Source: Pegea sp. RAD2-039 (lineage: Eukaryota > Chordata > Thaliacea > Salpida > Salpidae). From it: a stretch of DNA of 64,000 nt. The notes under the pieces were generated by a model, which was not told the origin of the DNA, searched no databases, and saw only the letters and a program-made list of their open reading frames with translations. The stretch is taken from the NCBI GenBank assembly GCA_034620365.1, contig JAQGEQ010000289.1, positions 398,240 through 462,239 of the forward strand, read 5' to 3'. Position 1 is the first letter of the stretch. Each line of letters opens with the position of its first letter. Shown here piece by piece: positions 35,245 to 47,993 of this stretch. Both the position numbers and the translations under genes were made by a program.

Positions 35245-35316
35245 GGGGATATCAGCCAGTGGTAGAGCATTCGACTGCAGATCGAGAGGTCCCTGGTTCA
35301 AATCCGGGTGTCCCCT
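35245..35316 (+). pseudogene. tRNA-Cys copy with altered D arm
   Basis: Full length, but ATATAGCTCAG is ATATCAGCCAG, which changes the D arm and the A box. The rest, including anticodon GCA and acceptor stem, is intact. It may be poorly transcribed or folded. Confidence 0.75.
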
Positions 35317-35438
35317 TTTTTCATTTTCTTTTAAAGATTTGTAATTCTCTCACATAATTATTTGAATAAAAAAATAAATTTGATTTATCACCAAAAACAG
35401 CATTGAAAATTAATTTCAAAAAATTGAAGTTGAAACAT

Positions 35439-35505
35439 GGGGATATAGCTCAGTGGTAGAGCATTCGACTGCAGATCGAGAGGTCCCTGGTTCAAATCCG
35501 GGTGT
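35439..35505 (+). pseudogene. tRNA-Cys copy lacking the 3' acceptor strand
   Basis: The body matches the intact copies, but after GGGTGT the sequence runs into GAAACATGGGGAC, i.e. the spacer/start of the next copy. The 3' half of the acceptor stem is missing. Confidence 0.85.
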
Positions 35506-35512
35506 GAAACAT

Positions 35513-35580
35513 GGGGACTCTTTTGGTAGAGCATTCGACTGCAGATCGAGAGGTCCCTGGTTCAAATCCGGGTGTCCCCT
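35513..35580 (+). pseudogene. tRNA-Cys copy with deleted/replaced D arm
   Basis: It starts GGGGACTCTTTTGGTAGAGC instead of GGGGATATAGCTCAGTGG. The anticodon, T arm and acceptor 3' strand are intact, and a T-run follows. The A box is damaged. Confidence 0.8.
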
Positions 35581-35992
35581 TTTTTAAATTTTTTTTCATA
35601 AAATCTACTCTTTTAGAAAATATCATTAATCAGAAATCTTCCCCGAGAAGCTATCTTACTAGTAGATGTTTCGCAAACCAGTTAGTTATTTGTATTAAAT
35701 GAGCTCACAGTTCAGTGATATGGGTTTGAAAGCCAAACTTCGTTAGTGTTTTATATTTTTATCACGATTTCAGATATTCATGATTGAAGCTAATTGAACT
35801 AATAATATATTTGAAATAACACGAGTTTAGATGAGCTTTTGAACAAATAGGAACTGCATCAGCTTTGTAGCTCAGTTTTCAACTTCAAAAGTTTGTTCTA
35901 AAAGTCGGTTTCAGACAAACCACGAAAAATCGATAACCAGTTGCCACTAGCAACCACTAAACGTCGAGAAGTTGACAGATGAGCTATTAATT

Positions 35993-35998
35993 TTTATT
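35993..35998 (-). terminator. Polyadenylation signal of Rab GDI
   Basis: AATAAA on the minus strand, about 390 nt downstream of the GDI stop codon. Confidence 0.45.
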
Positions 35999-36390
35999 TG
36001 ACGCATATGCTCGAAAACATGAAGATGATTAAACATTAAACTGAAATATCATTGCACCGGAACCACCTCTTCATCTCACATCCATATGACACACAAATCG
36101 ATGACGTCACATGTTGCTGTGGAAACTAACGCGGCGATAAGTAAAGTTGGAATGACTTCAGACTAACAATCAAAGGTGGAAATCGATTTCAGGCGCGGTG
36201 GTGGATCATCATAACAGCGCAACCATGCAACAGTCGAGAAGAAGAAGAGCTTTTACAAGAGAAGCGGACATCAAATCAAAGAGAATTACGTCATTGAAAC
36301 AGATAGTGACGTCATCATGCGGAAATATCTACACCGGGGATTTAGTCTAAGATTTCTGCAACTGAGATGGAAAGAACGATGACGTCATAA

Positions 36391-37713
36391 CTACTCGTCA
36401 CCGCATTGGTTGATTTCTTTCTCGGTGAACTCGAAAGGACGGCCCATGACGCGATCGTAGATATCCAAGATGTCGTCACAAGTGGTCTCAAAGTGGGTGG
36501 ACGCATCATAACTCTTCGAGATGAAGACTTTATCTTCGCGACCATCACTGATTGGTTCGTATAGGTCATCAACACTGACAAACGAATCAAGAATTGGTTC
36601 GAGAAGATTCATAGCTGGTCTGATTTCATCTTCTGGTTTATCTGTTTCCACTGTGGTACTGACAATAGCCAAGTACTTGCCCTTAGCTGCTACGTTATGT
36701 GCGAAGGACACACAACCAACATAGATGTCGTGTTTCCGGCCCAATTGGCTCTGGGGCAAGATAATTTGGCATGACAACGAGTTGTTGGTGTTTTGGATTG
36801 AGTGTTCCAGGATACAAATGGCCCGGACCACCTTGCCAACCAACTTTACTCGATCTGGAAAGTAAGAGGGGTCACCTACCACCATCTTGCCTTTCACTGT
36901 CTCGCCCTCTGACGTCACGTGCACCATTCCGCCGTCGACTTTGATGTTATCGATGGGTTTGTTGAGCATGTAGGTACCACCGTAGATGGCACTGAGCCGG
37001 GCAAACCCTTGTGGAAGTTCACCAAGACCATATAGAGGATAGAGGTAAGGACTGACTCCATATTGATTAATAGATTTCTGGTAGAGTTGAATCTTGGAGA
37101 ATGTCTCAGTGCAATCCTTATTAACGTAATCATCGGTGGTGTAAAGAGCAATTGAGTGACCTGTGACTTCTTGGATGTTTTTACCCAGATTGAACTCCTT
37201 GTATACATTTGCCATGGTCATACCGGGCTTAACAGTTTTGTGAGTCTTGGGGTCTTCTTTGTTGAAGGTCACAGCAGCTTCTAACATGTTTTTAAACCTA
37301 CGTTTCTCAAAGAAAGTCATCAAAGCACTTGATAGCACCTCATTAACATTTGCTGGTATCTTGTGTAGTTTGTTGTTAACAAACACATAACTACCTTCAA
37401 CAGATTTGAATTCTAGATATCTAGTCACATTGGTATGAACCAGTAACTTTACCAATTTGCCTTGTGCCATTAAAAACTTGGGAATTAAATCAACATTCCA
37501 ATCACGAAGTGCACCCATTTTATCTTCATTTTTAAAGTCTTTACCAAACTTCTTATAAAGATTAGTCAAGGGTGTCATTGATGTTGAAGCCCCTCCATAA
37601 TAATCATTTCTATCCATATGAAGGACTTTTAACTTTTCAACTGAAAATAAACCACTTAGAATACATTCAGTTAGACCAGTTCCTAACACAATCACATCAT
37701 ATTCCTCATCCAT
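36391..37713 (-). CDS. GDI: Rab GDP dissociation inhibitor (intronless, 440 aa)
   Basis: The protein is close to animal Rab GDI over its full length (family about 445 aa). It extracts GDP-bound prenylated Rab GTPases from membranes and keeps them soluble in the cytosol. It opens [17 protein letters not shown], the FAD-like Rossmann motif of the GDI/REP family. Other hallmarks are MDRNDYYGG (Tyr39 of the Rab-binding platform), [40 protein letters not shown] and [10 protein letters not shown]. The start at 37713 was chosen because the MDEEYD N-terminus is conserved; an upstream in-frame ATG would add ten residues. The C-terminus is shorter than in vertebrates. The lack of any intron is unusual next to the intron-dense neighbours and may mean an old retrocopy that became, or joined, the working gene. 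All motifs look intact. Confidence 0.96.
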   Translation of the reverse strand: MDEEYDVIVLGTGLTECILSGLFSVEKLKVLHMDRNDYYGGASTSMTPLTNLYKKFGKDFKNEDKMGALRDWNVDLIPKFLMAQGKLVKLLVHTNVTRYLEFKSVEGSYVFVNNKLHKIPANVNEVLSSALMTFFEKRRFKNMLEAAVTFNKEDPKTHKTVKPGMTMANVYKEFNLGKNIQEVTGHSIALYTTDDYVNKDCTETFSKIQLYQKSINQYGVSPYLYPLYGLGELPQGFARLSAIYGGTYMLNKPIDNIKVDGGMVHVTSEGETVKGKMVVGDPSYFPDRVKLVGKVVRAICILEHSIQNTNNSLSCQIILPQSQLGRKHDIYVGCVSFAHNVAAKGKYLAIVSTTVETDKPEDEIRPAMNLLEPILDSFVSVDDLYEPISDGREDKVFISKSYDASTHFETTCDDILDIYDRVMGRPFEFTEKEINQCGDE

Positions 37714-40700
37714 TATTACAGGTGTTGTGGTTGAATGTAACAAGTAAACAAACTTTTAAAACTATAAAATAATAAACATGAAAGTTAGTATTGATTAAAA
37801 CTAAGTTTTGTAGTACTTCAACTACTTAAACATTTTGTTGGTTTTTTTATGACTTTGTATTCATAAAATAAAAGCATTTAGACAAAAACAAATTATCTAT
37901 AAAAAAAAATTAATTCAAGTTCAGATAGACTCACTTATAAGTATTTAAATTTAATTAAAAAAGTTGAAATAACTAAAAAAAGAAAACTTTATTGCACTAT
38001 GTTAAGAAATTGAGGTGAAAATGAAACAGCATGAATGAAACAACACATAATTATATATTGATCATTGTCAAGTAAAAGTTACTTTTGAAGGTTAAAGTCT
38101 AAATATAAATCTCTGTAAGAGTATGAGGCTATTATCTTCTTCCATTTTTATACTTTTAATCATAATCTAGAAAATTCTGTCTACAGATTGCCAAAAATCT
38201 GTAAAGGTGAATAAAATTCAAGATATTTATTAGTTTTTATGAAAATAATTTTATTTCTTTCAGGAACATATCCTTGTAATATATGATTTATTGTTTAAAG
38301 TTGATTCAGAATTACTAACAATTAATTAAAATTACTTATAAACTTTGAATTAAGAGATTATTTTGAACTTCATCTAGTATAATATGCAAGTTTAATGGGT
38401 AGCAAAATATCTAACATATTAATATAATGAATTTTTACTTTTAATCATAAATATCATCATTATTGATATTCTAATATAAACCTAAACATCAATATCAAAG
38501 TATTGTTTACAGAATGAAGAAATTGAAACAAAAAAATATAATTTTTATTTATAAAATAGCACACCAGTTAAAAACTCTAATAAAAATATAAGATAAATAG
38601 AAAAATTTAGAGATATTAAAATCTTAAACTCATTTATTTCTTGTAGAGCATAAAAATTGATTACACAATATAACTAATTTCTTTAAAACAAATTATTATC
38701 TTGTTTAAATTATATAAATGTCTCAAATAATTGACAAAATTTAATTTAAAGAACTAACTTAAAAGTTTGATATTTTAACAAACATAAAAACTAAGAAAAT
38801 ACCAGATTAAGATACAGTTCATATATTTAACCAAAAACTGATAAAATAAACATTCTAAGAACACATCTATTTTTATAAAATAAGTCTCTTAAAATAAATC
38901 ATATGTAAGTTTAACAAAAAGTAAACTGTTTATGAAAACATCACTTATCCATAAACTTATTAACTGATTAACACTACAGTCTTAAGTCAACATATTAAAA
39001 AAAAGTAAGATATATGTTGATACTAAATAAATTGCTTTTATTTTTAAATGTTAAGCTTATTTACATTAAATAAAAATTATATAAAAACTTCAAGTCAAGT
39101 TCAACATTATTTCAAATATAGAAATATTTATTTTTCAAAAAGTAAAATAAAATATTTTATAAGATATCGTTTTCAGTTACAAAATATTTAAATTTTCTAT
39201 TTATTGAGAGAAACAAACCCAAAAAGTGGAATCAAAGACAACGCGCTGGAAAGAAAAAAATTGTAAAATTTAATAAACCATAAATCAAGTAATGCCAACA
39301 TATTAAAAATAAACATCAAAAGTCGCATTCATTGACTTTAATAATTTATTGATTCAGTTAAGTGTTGTCATAAATTATTATAGATAAAAATGTTTGATTA
39401 AAAAAAGATAAAACCTTTGGATAAAACATAAACACCTTGTTTATAAATAACACTCTCAGATAAGTAAATAAGTAACATGATGTGTTATATAGTTACATTT
39501 AATAATTCTAGAAAATAATCATTTAATTAAAAATAATAATTTATGCTAAGAGCTATTACCACACCCAATTAATTAGTTAGATAACAGACTAACGTCCACT
39601 AGCCTACAGATGAAGGCCTACACAAAGCACTGAATCTATCTATTCAGAGATTTGTGTTATGATTGCGTATAAAATTTTGCCAAGTGTTCCGATTTAATAC
39701 CGTTAGTGTTAAAAAAACAAATAAAAATGTTAAAAAATAAAAAAAAATGTTAAGTGAAAGATTTTTTTTATATACATAGAAATAAGCTATTACTAATGAA
39801 CATTTTAATAAATGCTAAAGAAAAAATGTAAAATTGCTTATGCTGAATAATTTAGCTAAATTTAAACTATATTACTAAAATCAAATCACTATAACTCATA
39901 CTTTTCATTTGGTTTTAAATAGTAACTTTCAAAAATGTTTAACAATATTAGGAATTCAAAATAATCATCGTGTATATAGTAAAAAATAACTTTAATTTTT
40001 AAGGATAAAAAAGTAAATATTTAGCAAAGTTAGCTTATATAGTAATTAGCTTTAAAATTAGTTTAATTTTGTATGAGCTGTATTTCTAACATTTTGGTCA
40101 ACTGTAATTGCTTATTTTTTGTAAAATTTTAAAGAAAGTTTCATTTTAATTTTGTTAATTAATAGTTTTGGAGCAAAAATATACTCAAAACTTTATTAAT
40201 TTCTTAAAGTAAGCTCTTTGAATAAATATAATTCTGAAATGTATAACCTTAACTGTATGCTACAAATTATATTCAAAAAAGTTGATCAATATTTAATAGC
40301 ACCCTTTTGAAATTAGATTACGAATTAAAAGAAAAACTAAATTACAGGTATTTTTTTGTAAGCCTTGGTTTCCTTGTTCATCTCAACAATGTATATCAGA
40401 TTTGATTTTTAAAATCTATTAACACAGTGAGAAACCAAGAACTGAATATATAACATGTTGATGAAAACAAATTTTAAATGAATGCTCAATGTAATTTATA
40501 GATTAAGAAAAATTATAATAATTTTTTATTTTAATTTATACATTTACTATTATAGAATTTTATTTTGAATTTAATTTATTTGATATAAATTTATTTGTTT
40601 TGTTTTTTTGTTAAAAGAAGTTGAATGCAAACAAATGTGTCATGTAAAAATGCCTGTTCAGATGATGAAGAACTTTTATTAAAAGCATAAGTCGAAATTT

Positions 40701-41100
40701 CTTTCTCTTCTTTATAATTAGTTTTTAAGCATACTTTCAATAAGAACTAGTAGAAACTAGTAACCTGGCAGAAAAGCCATGAGCTAATTTAAATAAGGAT
40801 GAATCTCAAATAAGATAATCGACATCATTAATCTCTTTTTAAATGCATTTTGAATATCTAGCTAAGCTAAGCCATATTCAACAAAATATTATACTTGCAC
40901 AATATCAATGCACATTTTTTTAGGAAAAGTACACAAATTAATAAAATAGTCCTTTGAACTTACTTTCAAAAATTTTATCGTTTATTAGCGAAACAAATCA
41001 TATCGAATATAAACATTTTACAATAATTTTACTCAAATATTTATATTTGACAAAAAAGCGATTCTAAGAGAGTAACTAATTATTTAATCCAAAGTGTTAC
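37714..41100. other. AT-rich intergenic desert
   Basis: More than 3 kb of very AT-rich DNA between the minus-strand GDI and Bcl-2 genes. I find no exon, tRNA or recognisable repeat. Confidence 0.5.
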
Positions 41101-41103
41101 TCT

Positions 41104-41109
41104 TTTATT
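41104..41109 (-). terminator. Polyadenylation signal of the Bcl-2 family gene
   Basis: Minus-strand AATAAA about 20 nt after the stop codon at 41130. Confidence 0.45.
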
Positions 41110-41129
41110 AAATTATTATTAAATGATCT

Positions 41130-42582
41130 TCATCTGATCAAACTGACCAAAAAAAGAAAAAGAGAACTGACAATAAAACAAATGGCAACAGTGGCAAAGA
41201 CCATATTGTAAACCTTAGCTAATCGGTGATGATCAACTGCATAGTTACTGTTGCTAGTTGATCTTTCTACTTGAGTAATATGTCTTAATCTTTGCCAGCC
41301 TCCTTGCAGCTCAATCCATTTACCTATATCTTCACTATACACGAAATCAACACAACTTTCAATGATCGAATCGACCAGATCGCCATGCCCTTGCTTGATA
41401 CTTTCACTTGACAAATCTGAACATCTCAAATCAACATCGATTATTAATACTGAATATTAGCAACTTACTTGCGACAACCACTATAATAGCACAGACTCGT
41501 CCCCAAGTTATTTCAAATTTTCTTTTGCTTTCATCACCGCTTGCGATAGAGGGGATTACCCAATCGATGGTTTGTCTTCCACGGTGTGTAACTACATTTT
41601 CATTACCTTTCGTTCCTATCTCTAAAGAGCTACGTTTTTCTTCTTCCGATTTTGACTTGAAAATAAAACACGATGACGTCATACAGAGATAGCATGACGT
41701 CATGCAGAGATGGCATGACGCTGGTGATGAAAATTACTTCGGCAGAGGTAGTGATGAAAATCTCAGAACAAACTTCAAAAAGAATTTTTCTACAAATTTC
41801 TTCAGACCTTAAAGTGATTCCAAGCTAAAAAATAAATTTATTTAGACAGAAATAAAGTAAATGGTTTTTGACTTTGAAAGTGTTTTTCAGCTACATATTT
41901 TGAATACAAAATTACTTCTAAATTAAGAAAAAAATTGAGCTGGCAGATTTCCTGAATTTATTCTGAGTTCAAAAACACGTGTTGAAGTTATTATTGAAAA
42001 AAAACTTGAGCCACAAATTAATTTCAGATTTGCTAATTTAAAGAAAAAATATCTTCAAAGTTAGAAAACAAATTTCTAAATGAAATATTTCTGTTTATCA
42101 AAATATATTTGAAAACACCTTACTTGCTTGGAGATGTCTTCAAACACATCTCGATGCTTCCTCTCTAATTGATGCGTCACAAACAAGATGTCCTGGATTA
42201 ACCATTTTTCTAGGGACTCATGAGTCTTCAAAGAATTCCTTCGTACAACTCTACAATCAGTGAGTTTATCCAATTTTCAGCTAAACGAAGCAAAGCGGAT
42301 ATGACGTCATCAATTGATTGCTCACCTGCTTGCATCCATGTTGCATTTCTTTAATCGAAACACGATGTAATCGCGACAGATATGACGTAACTGCTCCAAA
42401 ATCTTCATTTCGCGTTCATTTGCTATCAGTTCTCTGAAAAACAGCTGATGAGGTATGCTTCGAGATCTATGACGTCATCAGCCGTGATCACGCAAAGGTC
42501 GAAATTGTTATGAGAAAGGGCGGAATGCAGACCTCGAACTTTCTCCTCGTCGTCTCGCAGCGAGACTCTTCTTGGTTGGCAT
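41130..42582 (-). CDS. Bcl-2 family apoptosis regulator, multidomain with C-terminal anchor (5 exons, 252 aa)
   Basis: Exons: 42582-42533, 42433-42326, 42250-42124, 41655-41469, 41416-41130; phases agree. The order of motifs fits Bcl-2 proteins. A BH4-like helix (LRHICRDYIVFRLKK) lies in exon 2. A BH3-like helix in exon 3 ends LERKHRDVFEDISKQ, where Bcl-2 has FSRRYRRDFAEMSSQ. BH1 (ITWGRVCAIIVVVA) is in exon 4. BH2 (KWIELQGGWQRL, about 190-201) is in exon 5. A hydrophobic tail (about 228-250) would anchor it in outer mitochondrial or ER membrane. The BH3 core LxxxGD is not conserved (LFVTHQ), and the NWGR of BH1 is TWGR. A BH4 and a full BH1/BH2 suggest a pro-survival type, but Bak/Bok-like function cannot be excluded. 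The start is the first ATG in frame with the conserved region. Confidence 0.88.
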
Positions 42583-45500
42583 GACAATCAGTAGATGTAA
42601 GCTCGAAGAAACAACAAGTAAAATGGAAACAAATGCGCGCTACCCGATCGACGAGAAACGTCATTTCCGGCCACACACGGCGCTGTCGACGACTCACTTG
42701 CGAGGTGAAGTGAGAATGGAAGAGGAGGTGGAATAGTGGATGGTGGAACGGCGACCACAAGGGCGACGGGAGCCACTAGAGGGCGGTAAAGAGAGTAGCA
42801 CTTTGCGGATATCTGATTGGCTTGGCGCTGAATTTTTACGTCGCGCGATTCGTCCATTTTCGTCACACACAAATCGTGTCTCGCCCACTAACAAGCGGTT
42901 TCGTGACGTCATCATTTATTCTCCTGCGTAAAATCAAACTAAAAAAGTAGAATATAAGCTGATGAAACTGATAAATCGGCTGTCATAGCAACACTATCAG
43001 CTGCTGATAACAAAAATGGCTTTTTAGTAGTACACTTTTTACAAAGCCACAAAACAAGCAGCAACAAAGTTAGCTTGTGACGTCACTACTTCGCGGTATT
43101 CTCGCTTTTTCTTAGTGACGTCATCAGCGCACAGTCTTTTTGTAGAAACAAGGCTTTTTAAAGGCTTTTTGTAGAATTTTTTGTAAAACTTAGTTAGAAA
43201 AGAAGTAGTAACTGATGAAGTAAAGATATCAAATTTTGAAATTAGTTTTCAAATTTGTTTTTATCTGTTTCAGCAAGTTGTTAGAGATGACGTCACTACT
43301 TCCCACAACTATTCAAAGCCACTTTTGCAGAAGTTTTCGATTAAAAAATAAATCTTAATTCAAAAGTTAACTTTCTATCCGCAAAATATAAAATCTAAAA
43401 ATCTCTGATTTCTGATTGGTTAATTTTAAGAAGTTCAAAAATTGAAATCAAAAACTTTCACTGACGACTAGAGAACTTTCTGATACTTTCACTAAAAATA
43501 ATAACCTGACGTCACGAGAAATATCGAACCAATAGCGAACTTAATGATTTGGAGTTGCTTATATTAACCATCCCGTTTTTACAATTATGTCTCATAGACG
43601 ACGTTTTTTAATTACTTTTGTTTAAAGTGTTAAAATGAGTTGGCGTTTATTGGTCACGTGTTTAACTGGTTATTGATTCACGTGAAATTATCCTAACAGC
43701 TTCCGTGTTGGTATTTTTCATTAGCTTTTATTAATATTGTGTATTTTAGCTGACCCTCAATATATGATTGTTAAAAAAAATAGTTCTTAATTTTATTGAA
43801 AATTTTCATCACTTCGTCTTGTTTCATCGTAAAATAAAGTAATAGAATTATTAGAAGATTGAACAACAATTTATTAAATTTAATCTTACGTTTTTTAGCT
43901 TCCAAATTTCTATAACTTTATTTAGATTAATAAAAAAGCTTACAATAATAACAAAAAGGTTTTTTAATTCAACAAAACATTAATAAATTAATTTAAAGCC
44001 GAATATTCATTTATGACTATTATTGATAGATTTGTTTGTAGAAAAACAACAAACTAATATAAACTGTTTTCTCTTTACAACAACTTGTACAATTGATCTG
44101 TTTACTGCTACTAGCTATTGTTATCAAAGCAAATAAACTTGATATTGTACATTTATTTTTTCTCAGGATGTATCAATTGAATTTTGTACAAGCCATTTTA
44201 GCATTTAAAGGAATTTTCAAAGGATTTTTACTCAAATTTGATCCGCTATGCTTCCATTATTCTATAAACTACATCTTTATTCATTTTTACAATTTTTTTT
44301 TATCTATATACATTAACGTTCGATGGAAAGAAAAACTCACCTACAATAGCAAAATTTTAGTTGTTGGTATTTTTATTTAGCAAACTTACTTGCTGTTATC
44401 ATTTTGTTTCAGATTTATTTATTAATGTCAACTAGATTGCTTTATTATTTATGTCTTCAGCTAAGCTTTGTGGTTAAACTGTGAAATCAGTTTTGATACT
44501 TTTAATGACACAAATTGCTAATTTAAACAGCTTGCTTCTAATTCATTGAAGAGTTTTTGTCTGTTTTAGTTTTATTATAAGATATTAGAAGTTTGAATAG
44601 TCTTATGCAGAGTGAACAACAAAAGCTAACATTACTTTACTATATTAAATTGTGATTTACTTAAGTTACATGTATTCAATAACAAAAACTTGATAATAAA
44701 TTCCATACTTGATGATATGTTAAAACAGTTAATATTAAAGAAGAAACAGAATTTGATAACCTTGTATGAAAGTTTACTTTCCAATCAAACCTTCAGTATT
44801 AATAATAAAATCTTATTTGCGTAGGAAAAGCAAATCACTTTTAATGTTATTTTAGAATGCAAACAATAATGTGTCGACTCAATATCCTTAGGAAACTATT
44901 TATTCGAATATTTCTATAACTTTATTATCGACATTTCATAATTAATTGTGTTTGTATCAATATAGAGCTTGTTCAATTGTCGTATACTTATTACTTTCTT
45001 ACTTAAACCAACAATTATTGATTTATTAAAATGGTTAAATTTAACTGTGTACGGAATTTAATAATTTTTTTTTTATTTTCATACTTATAGAAACTACTTT
45101 AAACGACTTTTTTCTATAAGGAAATTGCAAAAGAGTTTTTGAAATAAACTTGATATTTTTTAGAGTGAAACACTGGTAATATTGGGCTAGGTCTTATTTA
45201 CAAATTTTAATAGAAATTTGAGTCAATTTTAACCAGGAAGAGTGAATCTGTAGTTATTTTTATTTCGTAATGATTTATTCTGTTGTGAAAACTTTTGTTC
45301 TATTATTTAAAAAATATTATTATTCATTTAGTCAACTGTCTACATTCATTAACCTGAGTTTTACTATCTAAAATTTATCAGAAGGAAGCTAAAATCACTT
45401 TTTTATTCATTTTATGTTTTATTTTTAACAAATAATTTTTCTGTAACTCTTTTCAATAATATTTTTGTATTTCAATCGAAGGTGAAACTGGTTTTTAGAA

Positions 45501-46397
45501 ATTATGTTTTTATTAACAATAAACTCCAACAATATAAATAATAAATTTAATTTATTCTATTTTACTTATAACTTTAATTTTCTCGCTTTGAGTATTTTAC
45601 TTCTTAAATTTCAATTATAAATATAATCATAAATTGTTGTTTTATAGACTTTGTAAGTTTTTGATATTTTTTTTCTGATAAAATCAATCTTGAAACTTGA
45701 CAATAGAAACTTTGAAGTTTAGAATTTGATAGAATTTACAAAAATCTCTTAATTTATAAAATACTTTAACTTTTCTTTTTTGAATATTTTGTAATAATAT
45801 TTTTTCATTTGTTTAAAAAGTTGAATATACTTTTTATATAAATCTCTTTTTTTTTAAATTAAGTTCATTTTTAAAAACTAGTTTTAATATTAAAATATAA
45901 ACATAAAAGTTTATTTATATTTTTGTCAATAAATTTATGAAAATATTTTTACTATGAATAAACAATAAAAGTTCCTTGATGAAATTGGACTATTTTTTAT
46001 ACAACTTTAGAAATTAGTTTTTAATATGTATAAAAAAATTTATTAGATTTCAATTTCTCTTTGTTTTATTATATTTTTCTATATATAATATTATCTGTTA
46101 TATATATATCCATACAATGTATTTTTATGTTTATTATTGTTTCTTTCTTTTTATGAATTTTAAAATACATTTTTTACTATTTGAATTTAAAAAAAAAGAA
46201 AATTGAACTGGTTAACTGATAATGAAAATGATTTATTAACTGTTTGTTTACAATTGTTTTATCTTTTAATTTATAAGAATATATGTTAAGTCTTTCTTTT
46301 TTGAATTTTCTTATAAATCAAATTTCTTAACTTTGTTTAAGTTTATAAAAATACTTTAAGTTATTTTAGAGATAGGAGAAGATAGTGAAATAAAAAT
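42583..46397. other. Bcl-2 upstream region and AT-rich desert
   Basis: Positions 42583-43330 are GC-richer and carry several TGACGTCA palindromes (near 42904, 43079, 43117, 43288), so they are likely promoter and 5' flank. From about 43500 to 46370 the DNA is very AT-rich. The 95-codon ORF at 44093-44380 has AT-driven hydrophobic composition and no family signature; I do not call it a gene. Confidence 0.5.
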
Positions 46398-47993
46398 ATG
46401 TCTGATTGTGAAGATCAACTAACTGATGAAGAAAAGGTTTGTTTTCTTTTTAATGTCTCAAACTTTTTTAATAACTTAATAATCTTGCAGGCGACTATTG
46501 TACAAGATTTTATAACTCACGCTCCGCCAGGCGAAGTGGATGACGTCATAAGAGGTTGGTTAGTTCAAATATCCATTCACTTTTCTTACAAATATTATTT
46601 TATGCTGAAATAGATGTTCGTATTCTGTTGAATGATGATCAAAACTTTAAAGAATCCATCGTTCAGTAAGTTCTTTTTTTGTTTACTGTTTTGTAAAAGG
46701 CATGTGAAAGTTTCAGCTTGTTACTATAAAAACCTCAGATTACTTTCACTGGTTTGTTAATGAGATAAATCGCTGTTAGAAAGTTCATGGTGTGATTGTG
46801 TTTATTAAATAGTTCATTAAATCGTTGTTGTTAATACGTCACGATAAAGGTGAAGTTTCTCTTATTAATACCTGATTTGAAGCTCGTGGAAAAGTTTCCA
46901 TCTAACATGTATTCTTGATGTTTTGTCATAAAGTTAATTGATTAGCAGTTCTACAGATGATGGCTTGTAAACCTTTATAGTATTTCGAAATATAACTTAA
47001 AACCAAGCTGCAGTCACGTGATTAGTCTTTTCTATTTGCAGAGCTTTATCCAGGTATCAACAGACCCAGTTCTTGCCAGTAAAAGCTTCTCAAAATCAAG
47101 TTCTTCTCACTCCACATGGTTACCTTGACAACGGACGTTATATGGACCCATCAGCCAAAAAAACTTTCAAGTAACAACTTCCTCACCCGGCCAATTGAGT
47201 AGCTACTGACCTGGTTGCTTCAGATACGACTTCAGTAAAAAGACTTGTGTTGATGTTGAGGATGGAGCTGATGCAGATGCAAGCGAGGTTTGGCGCGCTG
47301 CTCTAAATTCTGCTATCAACGAGTATTTGAAGGAACATTATCCTGCTGGTGTTGCTACTGTAAGTTCCTCTTTAATACTTCAACTTTTCATCGAGCTGTT
47401 TGTTGAAGGTTTACGGCAAGTGTGAGGGTAGTGACGTGTTGCTTACTGCTTGTATCGAAGACCATAAATACAGCCCTGAAAATTTCTGGAATGGAAAATG
47501 GAGATCGGAGTGGAAAGTGAGCATTGCCGGAGAAAAGGCTTCAATAGTGGGCGTTTTGAAAACTCAGGTCCGATCTCTTGTTTGTTGGTGCTCCTATCTG
47601 ATAGGTTGTTTTAGGTTCATTATTATGAAGACGGAAATGTTCAATTGGTGAGTCAGAAGGAATGCAAAGACACTCTACCTGCTACGGTTAGTTTTTATTA
47701 ATTATTATTCATTTTGAACATCATGACGTCATCTGTAGGACGAGAAGCAACTCTCTGAAGCCGTCAGAAAGTTGGTCGAAAAATTAGAGCATGAATACCA
47801 GGTAACAAATGACAATTTGTCGATTTATAATAAATTGAATCTGTTTTAATAGAATGGTGTATTTGAGAACTACAACAACATGTCGACAACTACCTTTAAA
47901 GCACTCCGTCGTCAACTTCCTGTTACTCGCACCAAATTAGATTGGAATAAAATTCTTGGCTACCAGATTGGAAAGGAAATTGGCGGAAAATAA
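46398..47993 (+). CDS. CAPZA: F-actin capping protein subunit alpha (9 exons, 284 aa)
   Basis: Exons: 46398-46436, 46491-46554, 46614-46665, 47042-47170, 47224-47359, 47409-47567, 47615-47686, 47739-47801, 47853-47993. All phases agree. The protein matches CapZ alpha along its length (vertebrate 286 aa). It forms a heterodimer with the beta subunit and caps barbed ends of actin filaments. Clear signatures are [34 protein letters not shown] and the C-terminal [20 protein letters not shown], the actin-binding tentacle region. The start is the ATG of [13 protein letters not shown], near the conserved N-terminus. A TTTTAG acceptor-like sequence sits just upstream of the start, so a 5' UTR intron or trans-splice site is possible. 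Confidence 0.97.

Noticed and set aside
35083-35702. ORFs over the tRNA-Cys array
   Set aside because: They read through tRNA sequence and spacers.
36342-37208. Additional ORFs inside the GDI region
   Set aside because: Off-frame shadows of the 440-codon GDI frame.
42488-42931. Three overlapping ORFs upstream of the Bcl-2 start, considered as a 5' coding exon
   Set aside because: A good donor exists near 42698, but no joining to the Bcl-2 frame keeps the phase required at the exon 1/2 junction; probably promoter or 5' UTR.
44093-44380. 95-codon hydrophobic ORF
   Set aside because: Composition follows the AT-rich background (Phe, Ile, Leu, Tyr, Lys); no splice context or family signature.
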